Source of the DNA: Candidatus Heimdallarchaeota archaeon
Lineage (GTDB): Archaea; Asgardarchaeota; Heimdallarchaeia; Heimdallarchaeales; Heimdallarchaeaceae
Assembly: GCA_016839875.1 (NCBI GenBank)
Contig: JAEOTK010000239.1
Span: 1-11,477 of the forward strand
Length of the DNA: 11,477 nucleotides
Direction: 5' to 3'
Shown in pieces: positions 1 to 6,089 of the stretch; the first letter of the stretch is position 1, and each line of letters begins with the position of its first letter. The translations under genes and the position numbers were made by a program. Under the pieces are notes generated by a model. The model saw nothing but the letters and a program-made list of their open reading frames with translations, made no database searches and was not told where the DNA came from.

Positions 1-176
1 GAAACAAATCTCTCATTAAAGTTAACGCTGCTCACGAAATGGTTAGACAAGCATCATTCTTAGCTGATGAAGTTCGAGAATTTGAAAAATCAACAGATCA
101 TGTCATTCGAACTCCTCATGGAAAAGAGGGAGAAAAATTACACAAGAAGCACTTCTTTGATGAAGCTCATAAATAA
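1..176 (+). CDS. 3' end of an unrecognised protein-coding gene (partial)
   Basis: The third forward frame is open from the left edge (first full codon at nt 3) for 57 codons and stops at TAA 174-176. The fragment is hydrophilic and probably helical, rich in Lys, Glu and His, and ends in FFDEAHK. It has no membrane segment and no motif that I recognise. Its charged composition resembles the other real proteins here, whereas the overlapping 109-codon frame starting at nt 67 reads through the T-rich terminator and antisense to the next gene. The gene is tail-to-tail with the minus-strand gene ending at 204, with 27 nt between the stop codons. Function unknown; without the N-terminal part I cannot name a family. 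Confidence 0.6.
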   Translation, partial: NKSLIKVNAAHEMVRQASFLADEVREFEKSTDHVIRTPHGKEGEKLHKKHFFDEAHK

Positions 177-205
177 AAATAAGAGCTTCCCCCCTTATTT
201 TTTTT
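162..205 (+). terminator. Hairpin plus T-tract terminator in a convergent gap
   Basis: GAAGCTC (162-168) and GAGCTTC (183-189) form a 7-bp stem across the end of the partial gene, followed 8 nt later by a run of eight T (198-205). The loop contains ATAAAAATAA, which reads as a T-rich stretch on the other strand, so the same segment may also stop the convergent minus-strand gene. Archaeal termination depends mainly on the T-tract; the role of the stem is inferred. Confidence 0.5.
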
Positions 206-710
206 ATACACTTGCTGCTGAAACAGCAGATGCAGTTACTACTGATTGTTGTTCTATAATGAGATTTAGAATAAGTGATACACTCAAAGCAATCATTGGT
301 TCGAAGTCTTCTGAAACCTCTACTAGACATTTTCCACTAAAAGTTCTTCTATTAAAAGAGAATTTTACCTTTCCAATTTCGTTAAGAAATTCATAGTATG
401 GTCCCATTAGTATTGGTGCTCGAAATTGTTCTGTATCTGTTTTCAGTATATACTCCCCTTTGCATAATCCTCCAGTTCTTTTGAATTCAGCAAATGTCAT
501 TCCTTTTTTTGTGATAATCCAATTAGTCCTCCATCCTCTAGATTTGCTACATTCAAATTCCTCGTTTCCTTCAGCATTATATAGATAGATTCTTGGATTG
601 AAAGTTCCTATTATCTCAGCTGTGAAACTTATTCTGTCATTTGCTAAATCATAAACAGTATATGTTCTTTTGAATATCCCATCTTTTATTATTTCAAAAC
701 CGTAATTCAT
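204..710 (-). CDS. LURP-one / phospholipid-scramblase-like (Tubby C-terminal fold) protein
   Basis: The product is 168 aa from the start I choose. The pattern fits the LURP-one-related/scramblase beta-barrel: a short N-terminal strand pair (FKRTYTVYD), several amphipathic strands, then the C-terminal signature with IGKVKFSF, a strand ending CLVEVSEDFEP, and a final hydrophobic helix IALSVSLILNLII. In this fold the last helix fills the barrel. Family members are linked to membrane lipids, but the biochemical role of prokaryotic ones is poorly defined, so I claim the fold only. The frame is open to a GTG at 743, but the TATA box at 745-752 would put the transcript start near 724, excluding that GTG and the ATG at 734. 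ATG 710 follows a GAGAGGT Shine-Dalgarno site and is preferred. The Ala/Ser/Val tail after the helix looks disordered. Confidence 0.6.
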   Translation of the reverse strand: MNYGFEIIKDGIFKRTYTVYDLANDRISFTAEIIGTFNPRIYLYNAEGNEEFECSKSRGWRTNWIITKKGMTFAEFKRTGGLCKGEYILKTDTEQFRAPILMGPYYEFLNEIGKVKFSFNRRTFSGKCLVEVSEDFEPMIALSVSLILNLIIEQQSVVTASAVSAASV

Positions 711-712
711 TA

Positions 713-719
713 ACCTCTC
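713..719 (-). promoter_or_regulatory. Shine-Dalgarno site deciding the start at 710
   Basis: GAGAGGT read on the minus strand lies 2 nt before the ATG at 710-708. It is the best Shine-Dalgarno-like match of any gene here and supports the inner start over the GTG at 743. The 2-nt spacing is short, which is the main weakness. Confidence 0.5.
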
Positions 720-744
720 TCTGTAAGAAAACATGTAATTCACA

Positions 745-756
745 CTTATATATCTA
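745..756 (-). promoter_or_regulatory. TATA box of the scramblase-like gene
   Basis: Minus-strand TAGATATATAAG is a strong archaeal TATA-like element. A start site about 25 nt downstream falls near 724, giving a leader of roughly 12-14 nt to the ATG at 710 that includes the Shine-Dalgarno site. Confidence 0.5.
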
Positions 757-791
757 GTTAAATCAATTAAGAAGTATTAAGTGAAAAAGAT

Positions 792-825
792 AAAAAAAAA
801 AGTGAAGTCTTGGATCATACCAAGA
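792..825 (-). terminator. Hairpin and T10 tract after the secreted-protein gene
   Basis: Read on the minus strand, TCTTGG (825-820), a 6-nt loop and CCAAGA (813-808) form a 6-bp stem. Six nt later comes a run of ten T (801-792). It lies about 30 nt beyond the TGA stop of the gene at 853-1371 and looks like an intrinsic terminator. Confidence 0.6.
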
Positions 826-852
826 GCATCTCGTTTATCCTTTCGTTGTCAA

Positions 853-1371
853 TCAGTTTATTCGAATTATGCCCGAACCAGAGCCTGGGAAGCCAATGTC
901 AAAGTCGATCCACTCAAAGTGTCCACTCATGTGCACTTGGCGACCAATCCAAATTGCTAAGTCCTCATTAGTTTCCAGTATTATGCCGTTCGATCGCCAA
1001 TTACTGTTTTTTCCATTACGGATTGTTGTTGTACCCTGTTCATCTCCTTTTAAGAGTAAGTCACCTGTATCTGTGTCAAAAATCATCCATCTGTCATTAG
1101 CGAAATGGGTCACCTGTGGGCATTTTTTGTCAAGGATATACATCCACCATTCTATTTCTCCATTGATATCTCCGTTAACAGTTCCTTGCCAAGCAAGTAA
1201 TCTTCCATCATCATCGACTATTCCAAGATGTCCAACGAAGGTGTAATCTGTTGTACAATAAAGCGGTTTTTTAGCCTGTACCATTCCTACTGTAACTAAC
1301 GACAGTATGAATACAAAGACCACTAAAACAACACTCACTCTTTTAACTTTACTAACTCTTTGTGTATTCAT
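853..1371 (-). CDS. Small secreted beta-rich protein (unknown function)
   Basis: The product is 172 aa. Residues 1-33 are a Sec-type signal peptide: basic n-region (K8, K10, R11), hydrophobic core about 12-30, and V-Q-A as a likely signal peptidase site before K34. The mature part alternates short strands with Gly/Asp turns and carries many aromatic residues (IEWWMYIL at 73-80, NDRWMIFD, AIWIG, FEWIDF), a pattern expected of a beta-barrel such as a calycin. That fold is a guess from pattern alone. Cys39 and Cys84 are its only cysteines and could form a disulfide outside the cell. I recognise no catalytic motif. The TATA box centred about 25 nt before the ATG indicates a leaderless transcript, and a perfect palindrome sits just upstream of it, so the gene is probably regulated. 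It has its own terminator and appears to be transcribed alone. Confidence 0.75.
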   Translation of the reverse strand: MNTQRVSKVKRVSVVLVVFVFILSLVTVGMVQAKKPLYCTTDYTFVGHLGIVDDDGRLLAWQGTVNGDINGEIEWWMYILDKKCPQVTHFANDRWMIFDTDTGDLLLKGDEQGTTTIRNGKNSNWRSNGIILETNEDLAIWIGRQVHMSGHFEWIDFDIGFPGSGSGIIRIN

Positions 1372-1390
1372 TCGATTTTCATCCTCTTTA

Positions 1391-1400
1391 CTTATAATTT
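1391..1400 (-). promoter_or_regulatory. TATA box of the secreted-protein gene
   Basis: Minus-strand AAATTATAAG is centred about 25 nt before the A of the ATG at 1371, the spacing expected for a leaderless archaeal transcript. Confidence 0.5.
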
Positions 1401-1401
1401 A

Positions 1402-1421
1402 GTAATGTAATAATACATTAC
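1402..1421. promoter_or_regulatory. Palindromic operator candidate
   Basis: GTAATGTA, spacer ATAA, TACATTAC is a perfect inverted repeat with 8-bp arms. It abuts the upstream (BRE) side of the TATA box of the minus-strand secreted-protein gene. A further TTACATT half-site lies at 1433-1439. The position suits a dimeric transcription factor that activates, or that blocks TFB/TBP binding. The sequence is observed; the regulator is unknown. Confidence 0.5.
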
Positions 1422-1497
1422 CAATTACAATATTACATTTATCTTGTATTTAAATGTTATGTATATCTACAATAGGTTTGCTGAATTTGGATGAATC

Positions 1498-1505
1498 TTT
1501 AAATA
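1498..1505 (+). promoter_or_regulatory. TATA box of the anchored methyltransferase gene
   Basis: TTTAAATA is centred about 26.5 nt before the ATG at 1528, which predicts a leaderless transcript. No Shine-Dalgarno site precedes the ATG. Confidence 0.6.
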
Positions 1506-1527
1506 TTCAATTTGAGTTTTAGAATCA

Positions 1528-2169
1528 ATGCATCTAGCTTTAATAGTTTTTCTTGCGATTATAGGAATTCCAATCTTATTTGTTATAATTCATACACTAA
1601 TGAGAGTAATTAGAAAGATACATCCGTTTCCAATACCACAATTCATGACTAATTTTATAGATAATCCAATAAGAAGAAAATACTGGCAGAATCCTGAGGA
1701 AATAGCTGAAAGGATGGGTGCAAAACCTGGTGATATTGTTGTTGAAATTGGTCCAGGAAAAGGGAGCTATACTTTTATCATATCGAAGAAGATTCTCCCT
1801 GATGGAAAAGTCTTTGCTATAGATATTCAACAACAAGTATTGGATAGACTGAATCAACGAATTAAAAACGAGGAAATAGAAAATGTAATCCCTAAACTAG
1901 ATGATGCACACAACCTTTCTTTTGAAGATGAATCAGTAGATGTTATCTATGCAATTGCGTGTTTACCTGAAATTCCAGAACCTGTTAAGGTATTGAAAGA
2001 GTTTAAACGTATTTTGAAACCAACTGGGAGAGTATCTCTTTGTGAATTATTTATGGATCCCGATTATCCATTACGAAAGACAGAGAAGAGATGGGCAAGA
2101 GAAGCAGGATTGAAATTAGAAGAAGAATTTGGAAATTGGTTTTCTTATCAGCTCAATTTTATTAAATAA
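1528..2169 (+). CDS. Membrane-anchored class I SAM-dependent methyltransferase
   Basis: The product is 213 aa. Residues 3-25 form one hydrophobic helix followed by basic residues (R27, R29, K30), so the enzyme is probably held on the inner face of the membrane. The Rossmann domain follows: motif I VVEIGPGKGSYT (71-82) binds SAM, D99 in FAIDI is the acidic residue expected to contact the ribose hydroxyls, DDAHNLSFEDESVDVI (125-140) covers motifs III-IV, and the helix FKRILKPTGRV (159-169) is typical of the Methyltransf_11/25 group. No substrate-specific motif is visible; a lipid, quinone or small hydrophobic thiol would suit the anchor, but that is inference. The leaderless promoter supports the ATG used. 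A small hairpin and T-tract follow the stop, so it is probably transcribed alone. Confidence 0.8.
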   Translation: MHLALIVFLAIIGIPILFVIIHTLMRVIRKIHPFPIPQFMTNFIDNPIRRKYWQNPEEIAERMGAKPGDIVVEIGPGKGSYTFIISKKILPDGKVFAIDIQQQVLDRLNQRIKNEEIENVIPKLDDAHNLSFEDESVDVIYAIACLPEIPEPVKVLKEFKRILKPTGRVSLCELFMDPDYPLRKTEKRWAREAGLKLEEEFGNWFSYQLNFIK

Positions 2170-2184
2170 GATTTGAAGTTAGAG

Positions 2185-2214
2185 GAATTCCAAAGAATTC
2201 TACATAATTTTTTT
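2185..2214 (+). terminator. Hairpin and T-tract after the methyltransferase gene
   Basis: GAATTC (2185-2190), loop CAAA and GAATTC (2195-2200) form a 6-bp stem, followed by a run of seven T (2208-2214). The T-tract runs into TTTTATAG (2211-2218), which also serves as the likely TATA box of the next gene, so the two functions may share sequence. Confidence 0.4.
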
Positions 2215-2218
2215 ATAG
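2211..2218 (+). promoter_or_regulatory. TATA box of the two-helix membrane protein gene
   Basis: TTTTATAG is centred about 35 nt before the ATG at 2250, predicting a leader of roughly 10 nt without a clear Shine-Dalgarno site. Confidence 0.4.
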
Positions 2219-2249
2219 TTTCAAAAAAAACAACAATTTTGATAGATAA

Positions 2250-2540
2250 ATGAATAAAGAACCAAAAAAACTCAAAGAAAAATTAAAAGAAGAGTTTAGA
2301 AGTTTTGTACCAACAAGAATTACTCATGTTCTTATTGCTCTTGCTGCTACAATACCAGTATTAGCACTTTTTTCATGGTGTTATTCTACATTTGAAACAG
2401 GTGGGGCATTAGCTGTGATTATTATTGTTTCCATATTTGATATTGTTTGTTTCATTCTATTATTTAGATTACTTCTGTTGAAAAGGACAAACCAAAGTGA
2501 AAATGAAACTGAAGATAAGATTGTAAATGGTGAGATATAA
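2250..2540 (+). CDS. Small two-helix membrane protein (unknown)
   Basis: The product is 96 aa. The N-terminus is strongly basic and helical (residues 1-17, eight Lys or Arg), followed by two hydrophobic segments (about 26-47 and 54-78) joined by a short loop (STFETGG), and then an acidic, polar C-terminal tail (about 80-96). Basic residues flank both outer ends, so the positive-inside rule predicts both termini in the cytoplasm. I recognise no family. Amino-acid use and its own TATA-like element suggest a real gene rather than a chance frame. It is convergent with the asparaginyl-tRNA synthetase gene and lies 80 nt after the anchored methyltransferase. Whether the two are linked functionally cannot be told. 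Confidence 0.65.
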   Translation: MNKEPKKLKEKLKEEFRSFVPTRITHVLIALAATIPVLALFSWCYSTFETGGALAVIIIVSIFDIVCFILLFRLLLLKRTNQSENETEDKIVNGEI

Positions 2541-2568
2541 TTTATCAGCTCTGAAAGCTCATAAAATG

Positions 2569-2595
2569 AAAAAAGAATTGAGAGATTACTCAATT
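2569..2595 (-). terminator. Intrinsic-type terminator of asnS
   Basis: Read on the minus strand, AATTGAG (2595-2589), a 6-nt loop and CTCAATT (2582-2576) form a perfect 7-bp stem, followed after one base by six T (2574-2569). It starts 4 nt past the asnS stop codon. The hairpin plus U-tract has the classical bacterial form although the gene is archaeal. Confidence 0.65.
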
Positions 2596-2598
2596 TCA

Positions 2599-3894
2599 TT
2601 AAGGATAGACTCTATTTCTAGTTCTTGGAAATGGTTGAGTTTCCTGAATAGCATCAAGTCCGCATATCCACCAGGATAACCTTTCAGCTCCTAAACCAAA
2701 TCCAGAGTGAAATACTGATCCATATTTTCTCAAATCTATATACCATTCGTAGTCTTTTTCATCCCAACCTTCTTCTTTGATTCTACGAACAAGAGTATCA
2801 AGGACATCTTCTCTTTGTCCTCCTGTTATGATTTCTCCAAAACCTTCTGGAGCCATGAGATCAGCTGAAAAACACCACTTAGGGTCTTCTTCATTTATCT
2901 TAACATAGAATGGTTTATGATGTGATGGATACATAGTTACGAAGAAAGCTTCTCCGACTATGTTTGAAAGAGCTCTTTCTTCTTCTGTCTTCATATCATC
3001 ATCCCATTTAAGATTAAACCCGTTCTCGTTTAGAGTATTGATAGCTTCTTCATAGGTTATTTTCTTGAATGGCGCTTTTACTGTTTCAAGAATCGAGACA
3101 TCTCTTCCTAGCTCTTTCAATTCAGTTCTGTTGTTATCTAGAACATATTGAACGATATAAGCAACAAGTTCTTCTTGAATTTCCATGTTACCTTTGAAAT
3201 CAACAAATGCTTCTTCTCCTTCTATGTGCCAGAATTCATTGATATGTCTTTTAGTTCGCATCTTTTCAGCACGGAAACTAGGAGTAATTGCATAGACTTT
3301 CTCTAAGCTATAGATTAAAGCTTCAAGATAAAGTTGCACACTCTGACTTAGATAAGCTGTTTGATCAAAGTACTTCAAACTGAATAAAGTAGCACCGCCT
3401 TCACAAGCTGAACCTGTAAGAATAGGTGGAGTAGTTTCATAGAAATCATTCTCGAAGAACCATTCTCTTGCAGCTCGAAGAACGTTAGCCTTAACCTTCA
3501 TAACATTGGTTGATTTGGAGCTCCTCAGAAAGAGATGAGTATTATCTAAGATAAACTCTTTGCTTTGATCTTTAGCAATAGGAAACACTTTACCTTTGTG
3601 TATTATCTGAAGATCAGTTAAATGAATCTCAACATTATTTATTGCCCTTGCATCTTCAATAGCGGTACCACTAATTGCTATGGCATTCTCTATTGCTATC
3701 TCATTTACATTATTCCAAGATTCAGTTGAAAGCTTCTCTTGTGATCCAACGCATTGTATAATGCCTGTTGCATCTCGCAAAACTACAAATATTTTATCTT
3801 TCATCTTGCGTATTCGATAGACCCACCCTCTTAGTTTCACTTCTTCTTTAGAGGGTGTAACTTCTTTTACATGCTTGTAAGACGATTCGGGCAT
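2599..3894 (-). CDS. asnS: Asparaginyl-tRNA synthetase (archaeal type)
   Basis: The product is 431 aa, the usual length for the compact archaeal enzyme. It charges tRNA-Asn with asparagine using ATP. Residues about 18-100 are the OB-fold anticodon-binding domain (LRGWVYRIRK at 21-30, VVLRDATGIIQCV at 37-49). The class II core follows: motif 1 region 146-159 (FFENDFYETTPPIL), motif 2 with FRAE at 207-210 and the AsnRS-typical stretch RHINEFWHIEGE, and motif 3 GLGAERL at 400-406, whose R405 contacts ATP. EFWH rather than the EYTS/D type of AspRS, and the C-terminal PFPRTRNRVYP, favour Asn over Asp specificity. The anticodon domain excludes the truncated asparagine-synthetase paralogue. A TATA box about 24 nt before the ATG implies a leaderless transcript. 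Direct Asn-tRNA formation is therefore possible in this organism. Confidence 0.93.
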   Translation of the reverse strand: MPESSYKHVKEVTPSKEEVKLRGWVYRIRKMKDKIFVVLRDATGIIQCVGSQEKLSTESWNNVNEIAIENAIAISGTAIEDARAINNVEIHLTDLQIIHKGKVFPIAKDQSKEFILDNTHLFLRSSKSTNVMKVKANVLRAAREWFFENDFYETTPPILTGSACEGGATLFSLKYFDQTAYLSQSVQLYLEALIYSLEKVYAITPSFRAEKMRTKRHINEFWHIEGEEAFVDFKGNMEIQEELVAYIVQYVLDNNRTELKELGRDVSILETVKAPFKKITYEEAINTLNENGFNLKWDDDMKTEEERALSNIVGEAFFVTMYPSHHKPFYVKINEEDPKWCFSADLMAPEGFGEIITGGQREDVLDTLVRRIKEEGWDEKDYEWYIDLRKYGSVFHSGFGLGAERLSWWICGLDAIQETQPFPRTRNRVYP

Positions 3895-3913
3895 AAGTTC
3901 TCATCAGAACTAG

Positions 3914-3923
3914 TATAAAAAAA
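3914..3923 (-). promoter_or_regulatory. TATA box of asnS
   Basis: Minus-strand TTTTTTTATA is centred about 24 nt before the ATG at 3894. A small inverted repeat, GTTCT/AGAAC with a 4-nt spacer (3897-3910), lies between the box and the start and could be an operator; it is too short to insist on. Confidence 0.45.
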
Positions 3924-3978
3924 TGTTAGGGTTACGAAGAAAATCAAAACTCATAATAAGGATTATTACTGTTATAAA

Positions 3979-4584
3979 ATGAAAATGGAATTCAGTTGGA
4001 TTAATTTCATCTTGATGAACATCAATGCCTTAGCCTTTTCGATATTGAGTATTGTAAGTGTTATACCAGTCACCCTTTCAAAGAGATATGGAGAAAAAGC
4101 ATGGCGAATCTGTTATTATCTTAGAATAGGAATGAGTATATTCATTTTCTTTATGATAGCTAACATGATTCTTTGGGTTTGGTTTCCAATTGACAGCATA
4201 TCATGGAAAATTCACGAAAGAATTTGGGTAGGTATGGTAATTGGATCAATCATTATAATTCCTTGCTCAATTCTCATCTACTTTGCTTTGAGAGATGGTG
4301 GCGAAGAACATATGAAACCAGAGAAAGACCGAGAGCTTTTCAGTGGAATATACAATTATGTTCGTCATCCAGGTGTAATAGGCGAGATGCCTTTGTATAT
4401 TGCAACTGGATTCTTTGTAAATTCCTTGTTCTTAGTAATATGGTCGATAATTTTCGTCTTTCTCTACACTGCAATCTATATTCCTGTTGAGGAAAAAGAT
4501 CTTGTAAAACGGTTTGGAATCAAATATGTTGAGTATCGAAAGAGGACCGGAGCCATAATTCCAAAACTCACTCGTCGTCATTAG
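3979..4584 (+). CDS. PEMT/ICMT-family integral membrane methyltransferase
   Basis: The product is 201 aa with about five hydrophobic segments (roughly 10-32, 47-70, 82-104, 133-147 and 148-169). The C-terminal half carries the signature of the isoprenylcysteine carboxyl methyltransferase / phospholipid N-methyltransferase superfamily: YNYVRHPGVIGE (125-136), the acidic EEKDL (171-175), FGIKYVEYRKR (179-189) and IIP (193-195). In characterised relatives this region forms the SAM pocket facing the membrane. Substrate cannot be assigned: prenylated peptide, phospholipid and small-molecule methylators share the motif. It is divergent from asnS across 84 nt. A TATA-like ATAATAAG near 3953-3960 suits the ATG at 3979. 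An alternative TTATAAA at 3972-3978 would favour Met13 (4015), which still keeps the first helix. Confidence 0.78.
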   Translation: MKMEFSWINFILMNINALAFSILSIVSVIPVTLSKRYGEKAWRICYYLRIGMSIFIFFMIANMILWVWFPIDSISWKIHERIWVGMVIGSIIIIPCSILIYFALRDGGEEHMKPEKDRELFSGIYNYVRHPGVIGEMPLYIATGFFVNSLFLVIWSIIFVFLYTAIYIPVEEKDLVKRFGIKYVEYRKRTGAIIPKLTRRH

Positions 4585-4591
4585 ATGTTAT

Positions 4592-4607
4592 CTATATATT
4601 TTTAAAA
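4592..4607 (+). promoter_or_regulatory. TATA region of the MFS transporter gene
   Basis: CTATATATTTTTAAAA begins 7 nt after the previous stop codon. The TTTTTAAAA part is centred about 26 nt before the ATG at 4629 (leaderless); CTATATAT would give an 8-nt leader. Either way the transporter probably has its own promoter. Confidence 0.5.
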
Positions 4608-4628
4608 AGATTTTTTGAACGAAGTCTA

Positions 4629-6020
4629 ATGAGAAAGGAAACACAAACTCTATTTGGATTGATGCTTTCGAGCTTCATTGTCAACCTTGGGTTTGGGGCA
4701 ATTCTTCCCTTTCTACCTTTATATGCTAAAAATTTCTTTATAGTATGGGATTGGGGATTCACAACTATAGGTATAGTAACTCAAATTGGTTTACTCACTT
4801 CTGCAATGATGATATCCAGAGCTTTTCTGGCACCTTTTTATGGTAAGATGAGTGATAAAGTCGGAAGAAAACCAATAATAGTTGTAGGAATGGGGATGTA
4901 TGTTTTTCTTACCTTTGCTTTTGGTTTAGCTCAAGCATTCTGGTCTTTGTTCTTAATTAGATTCATACAAGGTATTGCATCAGCTTTAGTTTGGCCTGTT
5001 GCAGAATCAGCAATTGTAGATATCTCTACAGATGATAAACGAGGAAGAAATCTCGGGTGGTTTGTTCTTTCAATGTCTTTAGGTTGGTCTGTTGGACCTT
5101 TCTTAGGTGGAGGTTTGTTTGCACTCTCACAACTAATGGTAGCAACGGAGATAGCTGCTTTTCAAGTCACTTTCTTCTTCATGGGAGGTCTATCTTTACT
5201 TGCATTTATTGTGTTCAATGTTATTGTAATAGATCCAAAAACAAACAAAGCTAGAATGAGTATCAAAGAAATTGGGATCGCAGTATGGGAAGTTATGAAA
5301 GCATCAGCGAAGATTCGTCCTGGAATTCCTTCATTTCTCAAACCTTCTTTTTGGAGAGAGAGAACAGGTAGTTTGCGAGCTTTGTTTGTAATGGGCTTAT
5401 CAAATGGTTTCAGTTTTGCAATGGTTTTTCCAATCATGTCTCTGTTTCTAGAAGAACAATACTTTCTAACTCCAGAATATATCGGAGTTGTTTTTGGAAT
5501 AGCAGGTATAGCAGGGGTAACATTTAATCCAATAGGAGGATATCTTGCCGATAAAACAAGCAAGAAATTACTAGTGATAGTATCAGGGACGATTTCTGCT
5601 ATCCTACTAGCATTTCTAGGAATAGAGATGTTAGTGTGGGGATTACTGACGATTTTTATTGTCCGACAAATGGTCCAGCAAGTCAACATGCCGGCATTCA
5701 GAGCTCTGCAAGCTGATTTAGTTGAACCTGAGAAAAGAGGTTTGGAGTTTGGCAATGTACAGATGTTCTTCAATCTTGGTTCAGTTTTTGGTCCAATATT
5801 AGGAGGTTGGTTATATGATGTCTTTTCTCCAACTAGCTGGAGTATAGGAAACTTGAATGTCTTTGGTATTGAAATAATTATGATTATAACAACAAGTATA
5901 ATGATTTTCGCTCTCATAGTGATTCTTCTCTTCGTAAAACAGAAGGACATGGTAGTAGGTATACCAAAAGCAGAGAAAGATGAAGTTGAAATTCTAACAC
6001 CTGTAATAGAAGGGGAATAA
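4629..6020 (+). CDS. Major facilitator superfamily (DHA1-like) exporter
   Basis: The product is 463 aa with about 12 membrane helices in two halves joined by a long loop (about 202-250). Motif A, the MFS signature between helices 2 and 3, is at 72-82 (GKMSDKVGRKP), and a weaker copy lies at 303-313 (GGYLADKTSKK) in the second half. The stretch LGWSVGPFLGG (151-161) in helix 5 matches motif C of proton/drug antiporters, favouring export over uptake. R111 with the following QG in RFIQG (111-115) fits motif B in helix 4. A second GPILGG (388-393) lies in helix 11. The long acidic C-terminal tail (440-463) is cytoplasmic. The substrate is unknown; lipophilic toxic compounds would be typical. Its own TATA region precedes it, with no other transport gene nearby. 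Confidence 0.87.
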   Translation: MRKETQTLFGLMLSSFIVNLGFGAILPFLPLYAKNFFIVWDWGFTTIGIVTQIGLLTSAMMISRAFLAPFYGKMSDKVGRKPIIVVGMGMYVFLTFAFGLAQAFWSLFLIRFIQGIASALVWPVAESAIVDISTDDKRGRNLGWFVLSMSLGWSVGPFLGGGLFALSQLMVATEIAAFQVTFFFMGGLSLLAFIVFNVIVIDPKTNKARMSIKEIGIAVWEVMKASAKIRPGIPSFLKPSFWRERTGSLRALFVMGLSNGFSFAMVFPIMSLFLEEQYFLTPEYIGVVFGIAGIAGVTFNPIGGYLADKTSKKLLVIVSGTISAILLAFLGIEMLVWGLLTIFIVRQMVQQVNMPAFRALQADLVEPEKRGLEFGNVQMFFNLGSVFGPILGGWLYDVFSPTSWSIGNLNVFGIEIIMIITTSIMIFALIVILLFVKQKDMVVGIPKAEKDEVEILTPVIEGE

Positions 6021-6089
6021 GAAACGCAAATTATTCTTCCTCCTAGATAAAAAATAAATAGTATGAATTTTTATACAAACTAGATTAAC

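Noticed and set aside
67..396. 109-codon plus-strand frame
   Set aside because: It runs through the T-rich terminator and antisense to the scramblase-like gene; the third frame carries the more plausible gene end at 176.
869..1246. 125-codon plus-strand frame opposite the secreted protein
   Set aside because: The minus-strand protein has a clear signal peptide, promoter and terminator; this frame has none.
5162..5950. 262-codon minus-strand frame inside the MFS transporter gene
   Set aside because: It is a shadow of a clear MFS gene with motifs A and C; the antisense translation shows no domain and has no promoter.
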